Shown piece after piece: positions 1 to 11,699 of a stretch of 64,000 nt of DNA. Made by a program: the position numbers and the translations under genes. The notes below the pieces were generated by a model. That model was not told the origin of the DNA. It ran no database searches and saw only the letters and a program-made list of their open reading frames with translations. This stretch comes from Pollenia angustigena (lineage: Eukaryota; Arthropoda; Insecta; Diptera; Polleniidae), in contig OV884060.1 of NCBI GenBank assembly GCA_930367215.1, positions 10,372,001-10,436,000 on the forward strand, in the 5' to 3' direction. Numbering within the stretch: the stretch's first letter is position 1; the number at the start of each line of letters is the position of its first letter.

Positions 1-436
1 GATTAATATTTGGGTTAAAGCCTGTGTTTTTTTTTTTGTTTAGCTAGTGTTGTCTGTTTTAGAACCATAAAAAAGCTTTCAGAAAGCTTTTGTCGAAAAT
101 AAACATTATATACTGTACTTTAGTGTTTTGTATGATAGAAATATGGTTACAAACGCTAATAGTGGTTGTGTAGTAAATATCTTTCTCTCTCTGTGTAGTA
201 ACTTCGACTTGATTTTAAGCGTATATTTTCAATATATTCTATGGTTTTGTGTAACCATCGAAGTCATTTCAATTTATTTGTCATAATTGGTTTAAATAAA
301 ACTAACCACAATACTAATAAAAATTATTTGTTTGTGTGTTTTCGCATGATTGTTTTTATGCAAATTTTTAAGTTTTTTTATTTATATTTGCATGTAAAGA
401 GTAAACTTTTTTGTGCATTTTTAAACTTGCCCTATA
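1..436. other. A/T-rich left edge without a gene
   Basis: I see no gene here. Bases 1-26 and 291-330 resemble the far tail of the tRNA-related repeat described at 10315-10835 (words like GGTTAAAGCC and AACCACAATACTAAT). They may be remains of a copy cut by the window edge. Bases 92-150 resemble 17945-18010. The short open frame at 241-450 has no recognisable content. Confidence 0.4.
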
Positions 437-1088
437 CCCATGTTCTGTAACTTTCGTGAGAACTTTACGCATCGAAACGTGAAACAAAATATTCCAACGT
501 TTCTCGAAAAGTGAGAAAAAACTGTGTCTGTAACTCATGTCGAAAACTATCAAAAGAGATTAAGCCGTTACGTCATAAAAGTCATAACATTGCACTCGAA
601 GCCGATGTGACATTGCAGACGTTGGGAACGATATTAAAACATATCGTTGACGGTGACCAAAGTTTACTTAACTGAAAGTTTTTCAACGACGGCGGCGCAA
701 ATACAATACGTTTGCAAACGAGCTTTGAAAATGTTAACAGCAAAATAATTAAACAATAAACAATGTACCAAGAACAAAATATTATTATTATTCTTTGCAT
801 TTTGCATTTTTAATTGTTTTTTAGTGTTAAAATTTTTTCTCGCCCGATTTTTATTCGTGAGTTTTTTTGACAGTTCAAAGCGGAAAATTTTCTCACAAAA
901 ATGTTACAGACACACTTTTTCTGTTAATTTGCGAGTAGTTGCATTACGTTACAGCTAGTACTCTCCAAAAAAATTACAGACACAGCTAAGTGAGAAAAAC
1001 AGCTGTTTGTTTCAATATATGGCATTTTTGTTTCATTTCACACATTTCAATCGAAAAGTTTCTAGACGCGAGAGTAACAGAACATGGG
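437..1088. mobile_element. MITE with CCCATGTTCTGT termini
   Basis: The left end (437-456) and the reverse complement of the right end (1069-1088) match at 18 of 20 bases, starting CCCATGTTCTGT. Further inside, the word GTCTGTAAC or its complement recurs near 525, 903 and 973, giving sub-terminal inverted repeats. There is no coding content. At 652 bp it fits a non-autonomous DNA transposon. I found no convincing target duplication, so the superfamily is open. Confidence 0.65.
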
Positions 1089-1137
1089 CACTGGTTATTT
1101 TTCATAAATTGCGATATTAATGGCTAATAAATCAATG

Positions 1138-1662
1138 AATGTTTAGTTAAACTAAAGTTAAATTTATATGTAGTTTAAACTTAACAGCTGTAAATCAGTG
1201 CCCCATTTATTATATCGTCATATTAAATGCAAACGGACGTAACTACACAAAATTTCAATATTGAGTTTTTTTTAATCGATTATGGTTCGTTGTATCAAAA
1301 TACATGTTTGTGCAAAATTATAGATTCCTACGATCAAAAATTGCGATTTGATTAACGAAATTCAAACGCCAATTACACCTTGTTGTTATTGATTTTGTAA
1401 AGTTTTTTGCTTCTCCTGTAAAAAAAATAAAAAGTATAGTTACGTCCGTTTTCATTTAATATGACGATATGTAGTGCAAAACTAATAATATGGCAGCACT
1501 ACGATAAATGTTGTCAAATTCATATGGTTTGTATTTGCACGTTGAAACGCCCAATTTTATGCATTTAGAGATGGTTAAAAAGTTCACAGAATTAAAGATT
1601 TGCCAGTTTAAACACACTTTAAACCCAAAAGAAAGTTTAACTTGCACTGATTTACCAGCCCT
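1138..1662. repeat. Dispersed repeat shared with 32895-33163
   Basis: This stretch and 32895-33163 share a run of similar blocks in the same order: the TTTAGTT/AACTAAA start, TGTAGTTTAAACT, TGGCAGCACTA, AATTCATATGGT, AAACGCCCAATTTTAT and AGCCCTAAG. The left copy is longer because it contains a MITE at 1213-1469. No coding potential survives. The family and its ends are unknown to me. Confidence 0.65.
1213..1469. mobile_element. TA-flanked MITE nested in the 1138-1662 repeat
   Basis: Termini 1213-1245 and 1435-1469 are inverted copies about 33 bp long, reading ATCGTCATATTAAATG then ACGGACGTAACTA. A TA lies at each outer edge, as expected for Tc1/mariner-type insertion. The related repeat at 32895-33163 lacks this block at the corresponding place, which supports insertion. 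It is 257 bp and has no coding content. Confidence 0.75.
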
Positions 1663-1738
1663 AAGAAAAATTACTTGGGAAAAATACCTCATAGTCAACT
1701 CGAATCATCTCAAACCAATAAAGTTTACAGTGATACAG

Positions 1739-4215
1739 AAGGGTGACCGTTAAAATCAAAAGTTGGATTTATTTAGGTCTCACTCGCCAATTTGGTGGGT
1801 ATTGATAAAAAACAACTCCAAAAAATTTTTAGGACGATCGGGGAAGGCTAAGCCGTCCCTCAAGCCCGCCAAAGTTTGAGAAAAATCGTAAAGTCCGACT
1901 TGTATGACTTATATTTAGGAACATGTTAATTTTACATAAAAATCGTTTTCTAAGAAGTTGCTGTTAGTAAAGTTTCCAACAACTTTTGCCCTAACAAGTT
2001 TTCTCTAAAAGTCATATTGAACAAAACCTAATTAAAATAAAAAGTAAACAGCAGCATTGATTCGAATTTTTTCTTTAGAACTGTTTTTTCATACACACGT
2101 CAATTCAGCTTTAATATTTGTGTTTGTGCGCGTTTGCTTAAAAAAAAAATAGTCAACGCATATCATTTGTTTCTAACGTACCACGGTTGATAAAGTTGGT
2201 GCAATTGTACTTTTTTGCTACAATTCAAAGCCAAAAAGTACGGTGGAACCACCGTGACTCATTTGGTACTATTTCCAAATTTTTCAAACCTAAATATTTA
2301 TAATTGATATAAAATGGCAACTCGTATTTACTGTCCAATGAATATAAACTGATTTCAGTCTTAGGTGCAAATGGTTTTGCCAAAGTGCAAATGCAGAATT
2401 TCGTAACGTTTTTATGAAATCTGAAATAAACTCTGTGTATGTTGTTGTTGGATTTAACAAAACAGCTATGATATTTTGCATTTGCTCTTTGCAAGACCAT
2501 TTGCACCAAACACTAAACTTCGCTATTGTGAATAGATTTTTGCACTTAATCATTGGACGATTGCATATGCCACATTCTAAATCAAGTATCAGCGGCAGCA
2601 TATAAGGCTTCATGGCAAAATATTTTAAAAACAAAGGAACGAAATAGACCGTATGTACCAATGGTTTCAAGTGTAACCGAAACAAAAGTCTTTTTCTTTT
2701 ATAAAAAAAAAAATATTTATTACTATTGGGGTCGAAAAAGTACGATTGTAGAAGTTCGTAAGTACGATATTGGTTTTCTCATTTATCATCCCTGTAACAT
2801 ACCTGCATGCTTTCTTTATTCTTTAAAGGGGCTCTCAAATAAAATTGTCAACACAGACTAGAAATATATTGAAGAAAAAGCCCCAGAACTGCCAAGGAAT
2901 CGCCCCAAGGGGGATTAAATATATGACGGACCTTCATTAGTTTTTTGTGCTTAACATTTTCTTAAAACATAATTGCCTTGCATCTCCACCCTTTAGGGGG
3001 GCTCCCATACAAATATGCCGGTTTAATATAATTCTTAAATTTGGCCACTACAGCGTCAAAATTGCCCTCAGTTGGGTCAAAAGTATGACCAACCTCACAT
3101 AATTTGTTTTATCCCCATTGCCAAAAAAAATTTGGTTTCTAAAACGACTACGCATATTAGAAAAAATATTAAAATTGTTAAAGGTAATATTATTGTGGAA
3201 TTTTGTTTTTTTTAGTTTATTTTATAAACTAAATCGTTTTTGAGTTACGCTGTGCAACCTCCTCCGTTTTCGAAATTTTGAAAACAAGAGTTAACCTAAA
3301 AAACGGTTAGCACCACTGAATTCAGCGTACCCTAATTAGGGTAAAACGCCAGGTGCCCGGCTGGTCGGTTTTTTTTTAAATAAATAATAAAAATGTTTTT
3401 CAACAAAACTAATTCATAGAAAATGCGTTTCTTTAATGAATTAAAAATTAGATTTTTTAGTGGCTTTTTCGATATTTTAAGTTTATTTTGTTTAATAAGA
3501 GATAAAGAAAAACTTGTGAACAAATTTTCTACAAAATTAATATTTTCTAAGTTATTAAACATAAAAGTCAGATTTCATGTAAAATTATAATTTTTCTCAA
3601 ACTTTAGTGGGCCGTCCCCTTAGCCTTCGCCGATCGTCCTAAAAAAATTTTTGAGTGGTTTTTTTTATTAATAACCACCAAATTGGCTAGTGAGACCTAA
3701 ATAAATCCAACTTTTGATTTTAACGGGCACCCTAGGGTGTATCATAAAAGTACAATTGCACCAACTTTATCAACCGTGGTACGTTAGAAACAAATGATAT
3801 GCGTTGACTATTTTTTTTTTTTAAGCAAACGCGCACAAACACAAATATTAAAGCTGAAGTGACGTGTGTAAGAAAAAACAGTTTTAAAGAAACAATTCGC
3901 ATCAATGCTGCTGTTTACTTTTTATTTTAATTAGGTTTTGTTTAATATGTGTTTTAGAGAAAACTTGTTAAGGCAAAAGTTGTTGGAAACTTTACTAACA
4001 ACAACTTCTTAGAAAACGGTTTCCTAAATATAAGTCATACAAGTCGGACTTTACGATTTTTCTCAAACTTTGGCGGGCTTGAGGGACGGCTTAGCCTTCG
4101 CCGATCGTCCTAAAAAATTTTATGAGTTGTGTTTTTATCAATACCCACCGAATTGGGGGGTTGGAGCATGGACAAATAGAAAAAAAATTTGATCCATACA
4201 GTTAACGACCACCCT
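1739..4215. mobile_element. Long foldback / Mutator-like DNA transposon
   Basis: A perfect 10-bp direct repeat, AGTGATACAG, sits at 1729-1738 and 4216-4225. Between them lies a 2.5 kb element whose ends are AGGGTGACCGTTAA on the left and, read in reverse complement, AGGGTGGTCGTTAA on the right. The arms are about 470 bp each (about 1740-2213 and 3747-4215) and remain similar throughout. A 9-11 bp duplication with long arms is typical of Mutator-like or Foldback elements. The interior (2214-3590) has only short broken frames and no recognisable transposase, so this is probably non-autonomous. The class is an inference. Confidence 0.8.
3590..3745. repeat. Extra copy of the foldback element's terminal segment
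   Basis: This stretch repeats the outermost part of the right arm in the same orientation as that arm: CGCCGATCGTCCTAAAA, then an ACCACCAAATTGG motif, then TTTTGATTTTAACGG and CACCCT. The right side of the element therefore has two stacked termini. This could be an internal duplication or a second element inserted end-on. Confidence 0.65.
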
Positions 4216-4399
4216 AGTGATACAGCTTGACACACTTTTTTGGTTTAATTTTTTACTAAACCTCTTTTTTTTTGTAGGTTTTTAGAAGCAAAAATTTCAA
4301 TAAAATTGTTTTATGGTGAACAAATTTACATATTTTTCTAATGAGGAAAAGTTTGGAGAAAAAAATCGAAGTAAATTTTTGGAATTTTTGGGTTAATTA

Positions 4400-4700
4400 T
4401 ATTGGATATCCACCAATACCATTGATTAAAGGTTAATGTTTGACTATAGACTCGCAGACGCGGCAGTTGCGCAAACGGTAGAACGTTAAAGAATTCTAAT
4501 GAAGGGGACCTCGTTATTCTCGAAACTTTTAATTTCGACTCGAGTTCAATGCGGTGTTCAGCCAAGAATAAAATTATCAACAAAATTTTCTTTCATTTCA
4601 TGTTGTAAATTCCTTCCTTCACTAGAAATAATTTAATGAAAATTAAATTGGATGAATTTAAGACTAACTTAAATATCAAAAACTTAAAATAAAAGCCTAA
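4400..4700 (+). repeat. Old copy of the tRNA-related SINE-like repeat
   Basis: It shares with the younger copies at 10.6 and 37.4 kb the lead-in GTTTGACTAT, a degenerate B-box-like GAGTTCAATGC, the CATGTTGTAAATTCCTTCCTTC body and the tail AAATTAAATT...GATGAATTTAAG. The tRNA-like head is much decayed, so I read it as an old insertion. Confidence 0.6.
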
Positions 4701-6419
4701 GCAACCAATGAAATGCGCATAGGAATAGCTTATTACATCAACAATAAAATTCAGTTTATCAATGAAATGGGGTTTAGCAAATTTAAAAGAAAACTTGTTA
4801 ATTTATTTTGGTATAAGTTTTTATAGTTATTAAAATTTTTATAAAAATATTTTGGACAAAGAAATGTACCCAAATTTTTTTCAGGGGAATTTTTATTAAA
4901 TTTTATACAATAAACTTTAAATAAAATTTTTATTAAAACGTTTTTGATTAATTTTTTTTTTTGTTTAAGAGAAAAACTGTAGGTACTCGAAATATATTCA
5001 AAGTTTTTATTTTAAATTCATAGAACACCAATAAAATAAAAAAAACAATTGAGTTTTGTAATGAATTGAGTTATAAAAAGAAAGTTTTTTTTTGTTGTCT
5101 CTTTCAAAACATAATAAAATTTAATTAAAATTGAAACTGACAATTTTACACCTTAAAACAAGAAAAATCCTTTTTGTCAAAATCACACAAAACCAACTTT
5201 CTACACTTAACTTAACATTTAACAAAAAAAAAAAAAAAAAAAAAAAAAAATTACAAGATAAAAAGATATAAAACAAGAAAAGCAAAATTATAAAACGATT
5301 TGAAATAAAATAATTTCATTTAAAATTCCCTTAAACAATTCAAATGTTATTTTTCTGACACTCAACAGTAACATGTGTTGATAATTTGTTTTATAAATTT
5401 AAACTCGTGTTCAAGTGTGAGTGAGTGAGTGGGACAGTGTGTAAGAGTTTTTTTTATGTGTGTTATTGGGAAAGTGTGTGCCAGAGTGTCTCTGTCTGAC
5501 TACCAACAAATAAATAAAATGGAAAAAACTATTTTCCTTTTCTTTTTTTTGTTTATTTTTTGTGTGTTGCAAAACTAACCAAACCAAAAATAACATTTTA
5601 CCTGTCTGTCTAAAAATGTTTTTTGGTCTCGTGCCCAGGTTTTTAATAAAAAAAAACTCTTTTAAAAAAAATTTTGTAAAGTGTTTTAATGACAATTAAG
5701 CCTCCCTCTTGCCGTACACTTCTCCATAAGTAGTACTTATGGATACTTTGGAATTAAAACCACATAAAAAACAACAATTTTAACAAACACAAACATGATT
5801 ACACTGACACAAAAGGGAAAATAAAAGGAAAATTAAACCCACTTACCTGGTACAGGAACTTTAACGTACGAGTGTGCTCGTGTGTGTGTGGCTGTGTTTC
5901 TCTCTTTTTTTCATTAAAATTTCATTTCAAAACTAAATGTTTCTACTTGTACACATGTTATAAAACAATTTTTCAAATTAGTTTTTGTTTTGTCCTGTTT
6001 CACAGCCAAAAAATAGAGAAATAAAACAATTATATTATTTCACCCTACACCAGCTTTGGTGGGTAAAATGCGTTTGGTTCATGTATGAAAGCCACTCGGC
6101 TTTCCTTTGTTTATGTTTTTTTTTTGTTTATAGATGATGCTAATCCTTGTTTAAAATAGCTGCTTAAGTTGCTTCGAATGATTTCGATAGTTGTTTTTCT
6201 TGTTCCTGACGATCCGTATCAAAATCAACGTGCTTAAAATGCATAGATCACATTTAAAATGCTTAGATCACATTAATTCAATATTCAGAATTAGCTTCGA
6301 CAAGCATTCAATGGGATAAAGCTGAAAAGGTTAAACAAACCTTTCCACACTTTTTCCTTTGTCAGCACAAAATTTGGTATTTTGAAAAATAAACTTTGAA
6401 ACAAACTGATAGAAAAGGT
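4701..6419. other. A/T-rich stretch without a gene
   Basis: No gene or clear element is visible. It contains a long poly-A run at about 5223-5250 and GTGTGAGTGAGTGAGTG near 5415. The short frame at 5411-5695 (minus strand) is low-complexity and not supported as a gene. Confidence 0.5.
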
Positions 6420-7122
6420 CTCATAACGCTGATGTATTTTGACATCAGTACTATGACAAGTGTCTTCGTTTTTGACCCCATGACACTTTTCATCATGGTG
6501 ATGTCAATTTTAACATCACTTGGCTAAAGTGTAATCAGGGTCAAAATGAAATTATGTCATCAATGGGATGACACACCGACATCACAGAAATGACGAACAT
6601 GTCACCAGGTCGATGACGCAGTAAAATCGGAGAAAGGACACATTAGAATCAATTTAATGACAGTTTGTCATTAAGTCAAAGTCATTGGAATTGACTTAAG
6701 TCAAAGTGAAAGAATATTATTATTTACTTACCCGTTAAATATGTTTGTTTCACGTTAGTAGAATTACGACCTTTGTTTACAGTAGAACTCTCAATAATAA
6801 GATGAAGCACCATGCCCCACATGGTTTTCGTAATCATTCTACTTTGAAAATTTGATGTATTTAAGTAATTTAAAAAAATAGAATATAGGAATTTTTGCTT
6901 TTAATCCTAAAAATAATGTTAATAATATACAAAATGTGGCAGCGAATTGATGTCACTATAGACATAAAATAGATGACACGTAAAAAATGACAAAATTGTA
7001 CAACGACGTTAGTCATTGGATTGATGTTACTTTTTGAATCATTGATGCCATTTGTAGTAACATTGATGTCACAATTCTGATGTTAGGGCATCATCAATAT
7101 GAAGATGCATCAGTGTATTGAG
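6420..7122. mobile_element. Possible foldback MITE rich in TGATGTCA/TGACATCA
   Basis: The two ends are imperfect inverted repeats (CTCATAACGCTGATGTAT against CTCAATACACTGATGCAT, 14 of 18). Between them lie over a dozen TGATGTCA, TGACATCA, GATGACA or ACATCAC words on both strands, clustered at 6440-6620 and 6945-7085. There is no coding content. The octamer resembles a CRE/AP-1-type site, but its arrangement fits degenerate internal repeats of a foldback element equally well. Confidence 0.45.
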
Positions 7123-7763
7123 TAACTTTGGACTTTGGATAATGAAAAAGTCCGGCAAGAGAAAAACTCTAGTTAACTCTCAATAGTGTTATAGAGTATT
7201 AAATGATCGTTTATACTTTCCTACTTGCATATATTGATGTTTTTTCTGAGTCCGTTTATATTAAAATATTTTTTTTTTGCTTTTTATAAATTTCTCTGAA
7301 ATTTAAAAACTCTACTAATTTAATTTGTAGTTTTACCTATTTGAATTTTTATAACACTTTTTCTAGGATAAACTGCATTTCCTCATTTTCCTCCTCCTCA
7401 ACACATCCTCTTTCCCTTTGTTTTTTTCTTTTAGTCAACATTTTGTTTTACTAAATTACACATGTCAACGTTTGTTTTAATAAAATTTTATTTAAAAACT
7501 TGTTCGCATTGAAAAAAAAAAAACATCTGCAAATTAACACACAACAAAAAAATTTTAAATTTTGTATTTAGTTTTAATTTTATTTTTGTGTTATAAAAGA
7601 GTTTAACTCTTTTATGAAAATAGTTTTAATGGTTTTAATTTAATCTTTTTCAATTAAATTATAATTTGCAATAAAATATATTTGATATCATGAATATGAA
7701 ATAAGTTTTTAATATCGAAAAAAACAAAAAAAAATTTGTTAAAATTTTATTTTGTTGTCAAGG

Positions 7764-7801
7764 CGTATGATTGATATTATTATTTTAATATTAATCATAC
7801 G
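7764..7801. repeat. Short A/T-rich palindrome
   Basis: Arms CGTATGATTGATAT and ATATTAATCATACG pair at 13 of 14 positions around a 10-base loop. It lies just upstream of the pogo-like element. No function is assigned. The surrounding 7123-7839 holds no gene. Confidence 0.6.
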
Positions 7802-7839
7802 TAGACAAAAAGATTCTAAGTTAAGAGGGGAAGTATATA

Positions 7840-8355
7840 CAGTAGAATCCCGATAATTCGTAATCGCAAGGGACCGGCCATTTCTTACGAAATATAGGGG
7901 TTTTCGATTTAGCCGGGTTTCGATTTAACGGGGTTAAAATAAAATAAATACGAATTGACGGGGTTTTTAAATTTATTTAATTAAACGATAAAAAAACATA
8001 AAAAACAATTGTTAAAAATAAAATATATAAAAATTATTCATGTAACAAACTGATCTTAAGAAAATAAACCCACACACAAGCAAAATCAAAAACCCACGCA
8101 AAAATAGCGTATGTAAAAAATCATTCTTTCCATGTTTTTGTTGTTTTTAGTACGAATTATAAGTGGTAGTTAGCAAACAATAACGATTTATAAGAGGTAA
8201 AGAAGATTTAATTTGAAAAAAAATACGAATTAGCGAGGGGACCAAAATGTATGGAAACTTTACGAATTAACGAGATTTTTTAAAGGGACCGACAGTTTAT
8301 TACGAATTATCGGGAATTACGATTTATCGGGGTACGAATTATCGGGATTTGACTG
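7840..8355. mobile_element. Pogo/Tigger-like non-autonomous element
   Basis: The left end is CAGTAGAATCCCGATAATTC and the right end, in reverse complement, is CAGTCAAATCCCGATAATTC. Both sit directly inside TA dinucleotides (7838-7839, 8356-8357). CAGT-type ends with a GATAATTCG motif and TA duplication are typical of the pogo/Tigger branch of Tc1/mariner. The interior repeats ACGAATTANCGGGG-like words and has no frame, so it is a 516-bp non-autonomous derivative. Confidence 0.8.
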
Positions 8356-8614
8356 TATTTAAACGATCATAAAACATCACAAAACTTTTAAGAAGTCATG
8401 TGCATTTTTTTAGTTTCCTACACGTCAAATACTGGGAAAAGAAATCAATTTAGCGGCAGAAAAATGAATAAAAAAAAAAAAAAAAAACAAATTTATTAAA
8501 TTAAAAAAGAAAAGAATACAAATTGGGAATTAAGCACGACAAACAAAATCTTGTAAATTAAAAATTTTGTATTCTCAAAAATTACTTTGAAAAAAAAAAT
8601 TTTAACAATTGATG

Positions 8615-8730
8615 CATGAGATTTTCATGCACTAAAAAATCGAAAATATGCGCATAAAATATGCACTAAAAACGCCAAGATATGCCTTAAAAAAAATAAA
8701 AAATATGCACTAAAATCTTGAAAATTTTCA
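8615..8730. repeat. AATATGCACTAAAA repeat cluster
   Basis: ATGCACTAAAA occurs three times among AAAATATGC words. A comparable cluster in inverted orientation lies at 10170-10290 (TTAGTGCATATTTT, GGCATATTTT). The two may be the arms of one old element spanning 8.6-10.3 kb, but divergence is too high to be sure. Confidence 0.4.
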
Positions 8731-10130
8731 TTAAAAAGGCGTTTTTTTTTTTTAATTTTGTAAAACAAACAAAATAAAAAAGTGGGAGGGTATAATGCGT
8801 TTGTGCTGATCTGTGTAGCACAAAAATATAGGACCTGGACCAATATTTCAATAAACTGATCGACTTAGAATCACTTCTTGAGGCCTAATTCTGGCAGTCG
8901 TGATCGAAAGCATTTTACAGTCAATTCAGAACGAATCTAAATTATTTTTTCAGCGTTGCAAAGCACTTATTTGTATTTTCACAACAAACACAACTATAAA
9001 AATGTAAGCTTACCACTGTTCTAAAATCATACGCAGCACCCACCGCAGACAAAGGCGATCAATGTTACAGGAAAAATTGTTAATAAAAACCAAATTGTTA
9101 TTGTATTTAAAACTTTTAAATCCAGTAGTTAATTTTTTCATCGAGGTTATTTACATAATTTATTTTATTTTGTTCAGAAGTGCAAAAAAAGAAGATTTCT
9201 AGTAAAATTTATAAACAAGTCTAAAAGCTATTTAAATTTTTAGTGCATGTTATAATCAATTTTACTTTATCAATATTAAATTTAGTAATATTTATTGGAA
9301 CGTAAGTACGCCTTTAAAAATCTTCTCAATTTATGCAATAATTTTTTTTTGCTTGCTATGCAATCTCCATGTGATTAAAATCTTATTGTGTACATTTTTA
9401 ATAGGCTTTTTGTATTAATCTTTAGCCTAAGTCTTCTTCCTTAAGACGTCTTAAAATAATTAATCATTTTTCTTGGCCATTATTTTTTTGTATAGATTAA
9501 AGTTCATAATATGTATATTCATCAGTTATCAATTATTTCCTTAAGTATTGTATTAAACAACAATAAAAATCATTCAAAGAGAATTATGTATGTACCATGT
9601 CTCTCATTCATTATTTTTGCTTTGAATTTTTGTCATTTATCATGTATTGATAAAAAAAAAAAAAAAAAAATTTGGAAAAAAATATTGAGATACGTTCATA
9701 CATACATACATACATGCATATATACCGACAAATATTCAGACATACTTATTTAGACACATATGAAATAAGTATTGTAAATTATTTTTTTTTATCAAAAGAT
9801 TTTACAAGGACAATAATAAAGAAACAAGATAAAAAAGATTATTTATTATATTTAGTTAACATATACATACATACATGCATACATGTGTATAAATAAATGA
9901 AAATGAAGTCTAACAAATACATGCACATTAATTATTATAGACACATATTCAAATAGTTTATTATTGAGTGTCAATTCTTGATTTGTTTTGGAAGACTACG
10001 ATAAATTAATGTCACTTGTGTTTGGCTTAGCAAATAGACTTAACTTTTTAAACCCAAACCACATTAGCAGGGAAACCATAAATATGCAATTGCATGTTTT
10101 TCCTGGTGCGACCAATGAAGGCAGAAACTC
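8731..10130. other. A/T-rich stretch with microsatellites
   Basis: No gene is seen. CATACATACATACATGCATA-type microsatellites lie near 9698-9722 and 9861-9884, and a poly-A run near 9651-9670. The small frames covering them are repeat translations. Confidence 0.5.
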
Positions 10131-10314
10131 TTTATTTATCCGTTTTAGAGCTTTTTATGAAATTTGGCATCGATTTGTTAGTGCATATTTTTGCATATTT
10201 TACCGTTTACAGCATTTTTTTAGTTTATAGCGTATATTTTGCCTTTTTAAGGCATATTTTGATACATTTTAGATTTTTTTGCTGCCTACAAGAGCTTTCG
10301 CAATAAATAAATAA

Positions 10315-10835
10315 ATTTTTAATATTTTTAATTAGGCTTAAGTTCATGAAATTTAATTTTTCATTAAATTATTTTTGTGAAGAAAGGAATTTTACAACAT
10401 GAAAATTAATTAAAATTGTTATTGATAATCTTTCATTCTTGACGTGGCTGGGGCTCGAACCTATTTCGAACCCATTTCGATCTACAAAATGTTAGAATAC
10501 AATTTGGTTTAAGGATTGATGTTTGACTATTGACGTCAGCAGTCGTCGATGGCTGCGAGTGTAAGACGGCAAATCCATCTGAGGAGATCGAGTGGTTGCG
10601 ATCGAAACATGTCATGGTAACCTGCCGGCCAGGGTTCGAGCCCGAGCCACGTCAATAATGAAAGATTATCAATAACAATTTTAATTAATTTTCATGTTGT
10701 AAAGTTCCTTTCTTCATAAAAAAAAATTTAATGAAAAATTAAATTTCATGAACTTAAGCCTAATTAAAAATATTAAAAATTTGGATTAAAGCCCATAAAT
10801 AGTTCAACAAAATAACCACAATACTAATTATTAAA
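10315..10835. repeat. Head-to-head pair of the tRNA-related repeat
   Basis: 10315-10455 (minus) and 10590-10835 (plus) are inverted copies of one repeat. Read outward from the centre each has a tRNA-like head, a body with CATGTTGTAAA and TTCCTTTCTTCA, and a tail with GAACTTAAGCCTAATTAAAA. The plus copy has an A-box-like GAGTGGTTGCGATCG at about 10589 and a perfect B-box-like GGTTCGAGCCC at about 10631. Its head folds as a plausible tRNA relic about 70 nt long. The centre (10480-10585) is nearly identical to 37280-37375. I infer a tRNA-derived SINE-like family; the Pol III boxes are motif matches only. Confidence 0.75.
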
Positions 10836-10904
10836 TATACATTTTTTTTGCGAATTTCTCTTTTAAATATCAATCAGTAATTTCTCCAAGACTTTTTCAA
10901 GTGA

Positions 10905-11697
10905 TCTAACGATGTCCATCCATCCATCTGGCTGGTTCTCTGTCTATGCTAACCTTGTGCTGTTGACCCACAGACGTCTTGTGGAGTCAGCGTCATCTGT
11001 ATCCATGGGAGGTATAGCTATTGAAGAATCAGACACTCTGGAACCAACATGTCTTTCAAGTGTCGAAAGAAGTATTCAAGTGTCTTGGTTTCTTAAAACG
11101 GTGCAAGAACTACTTCACTCCGTCTGATTTCTTCACTATTTATACAACCTATATCCGACCGAAAATGGAATACAACTCCCATATCTGGGCATGTGCTTCA
11201 AGGTCTATCTTGAAGCTTCTGGATCGGGTGCAAAGGAGTGCGTTGAAGCTCATCAATGACAGTAGGGTATCCAGCTCTATTGACTCTTTGGAGCATCGTC
11301 GGAATGTGGGTTGTGTGGCATTGTTCTATCGATATTACCACGGAAGATGTTCAGCTGAGATGGGCGAACTCATCCCTGAGACGCGGGTGCATGCCCGTAG
11401 AACTCGCCTTTCCAGCAGATCACATCCGTTTGTTGTCTACTGTCCAATGCATCGCACAACGTATTACAGAGAAAATTCGTTTCTTGGTCGAACTAGCCGT
11501 ATGTGGCATAGACTCCCGGCAGAAGTCTTCCCAGTCGGCTACAATTTGGAAAAATTCAAATTAAATGTCCACAAACACTACTCCCTCTTTCCTTTTCTCC
11601 ATAACCTATTTTCCTAATCCAAACACAATGCATTGCATTAGTAGGGGGCATCCCCTGAGTGTTGGATCAGAGTAAAAAAAAAAAACAAAAAAAAAAC
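10905..11697 (+). pseudogene. CR1/L2-like non-LTR retrotransposon 3' end, broken
   Basis: This is the end of a reverse-transcriptase ORF followed by a poly-A tail (about 11671-11695). The open part from 11021 to 11617 (198 codons) carries the post-RT region common to many CR1/L2/jockey-group elements: WNQHVFQ, KCLGFLKRCKNYF, LLDRVQRSALKLIND, SLEHRRNVG, FYRYYHGRCS, then SFLGRTSRMWHRLP. The upstream frame from 10912 ends in EESDTLE and jumps into this frame near 11040. Comparison with the second copy at 48222-49510 suggests a deletion of about a dozen codons there. The catalytic RT core is absent, as in a 5'-truncated insertion. The clade assignment is from motif style only. Confidence 0.8.
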
Positions 11698-11699
11698 TT

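Noticed and set aside
8615..10290. One large element bounded by AATATGCACT clusters
   Set aside because: The clusters are similar in style but too diverged to align end to end, and no target duplication was found.
10589..10660. Possible tRNA gene with A and B boxes
   Set aside because: The acceptor stem does not close and near-identical copies sit in dispersed repeats, so it is a tRNA-related repeat head and not a working tRNA.
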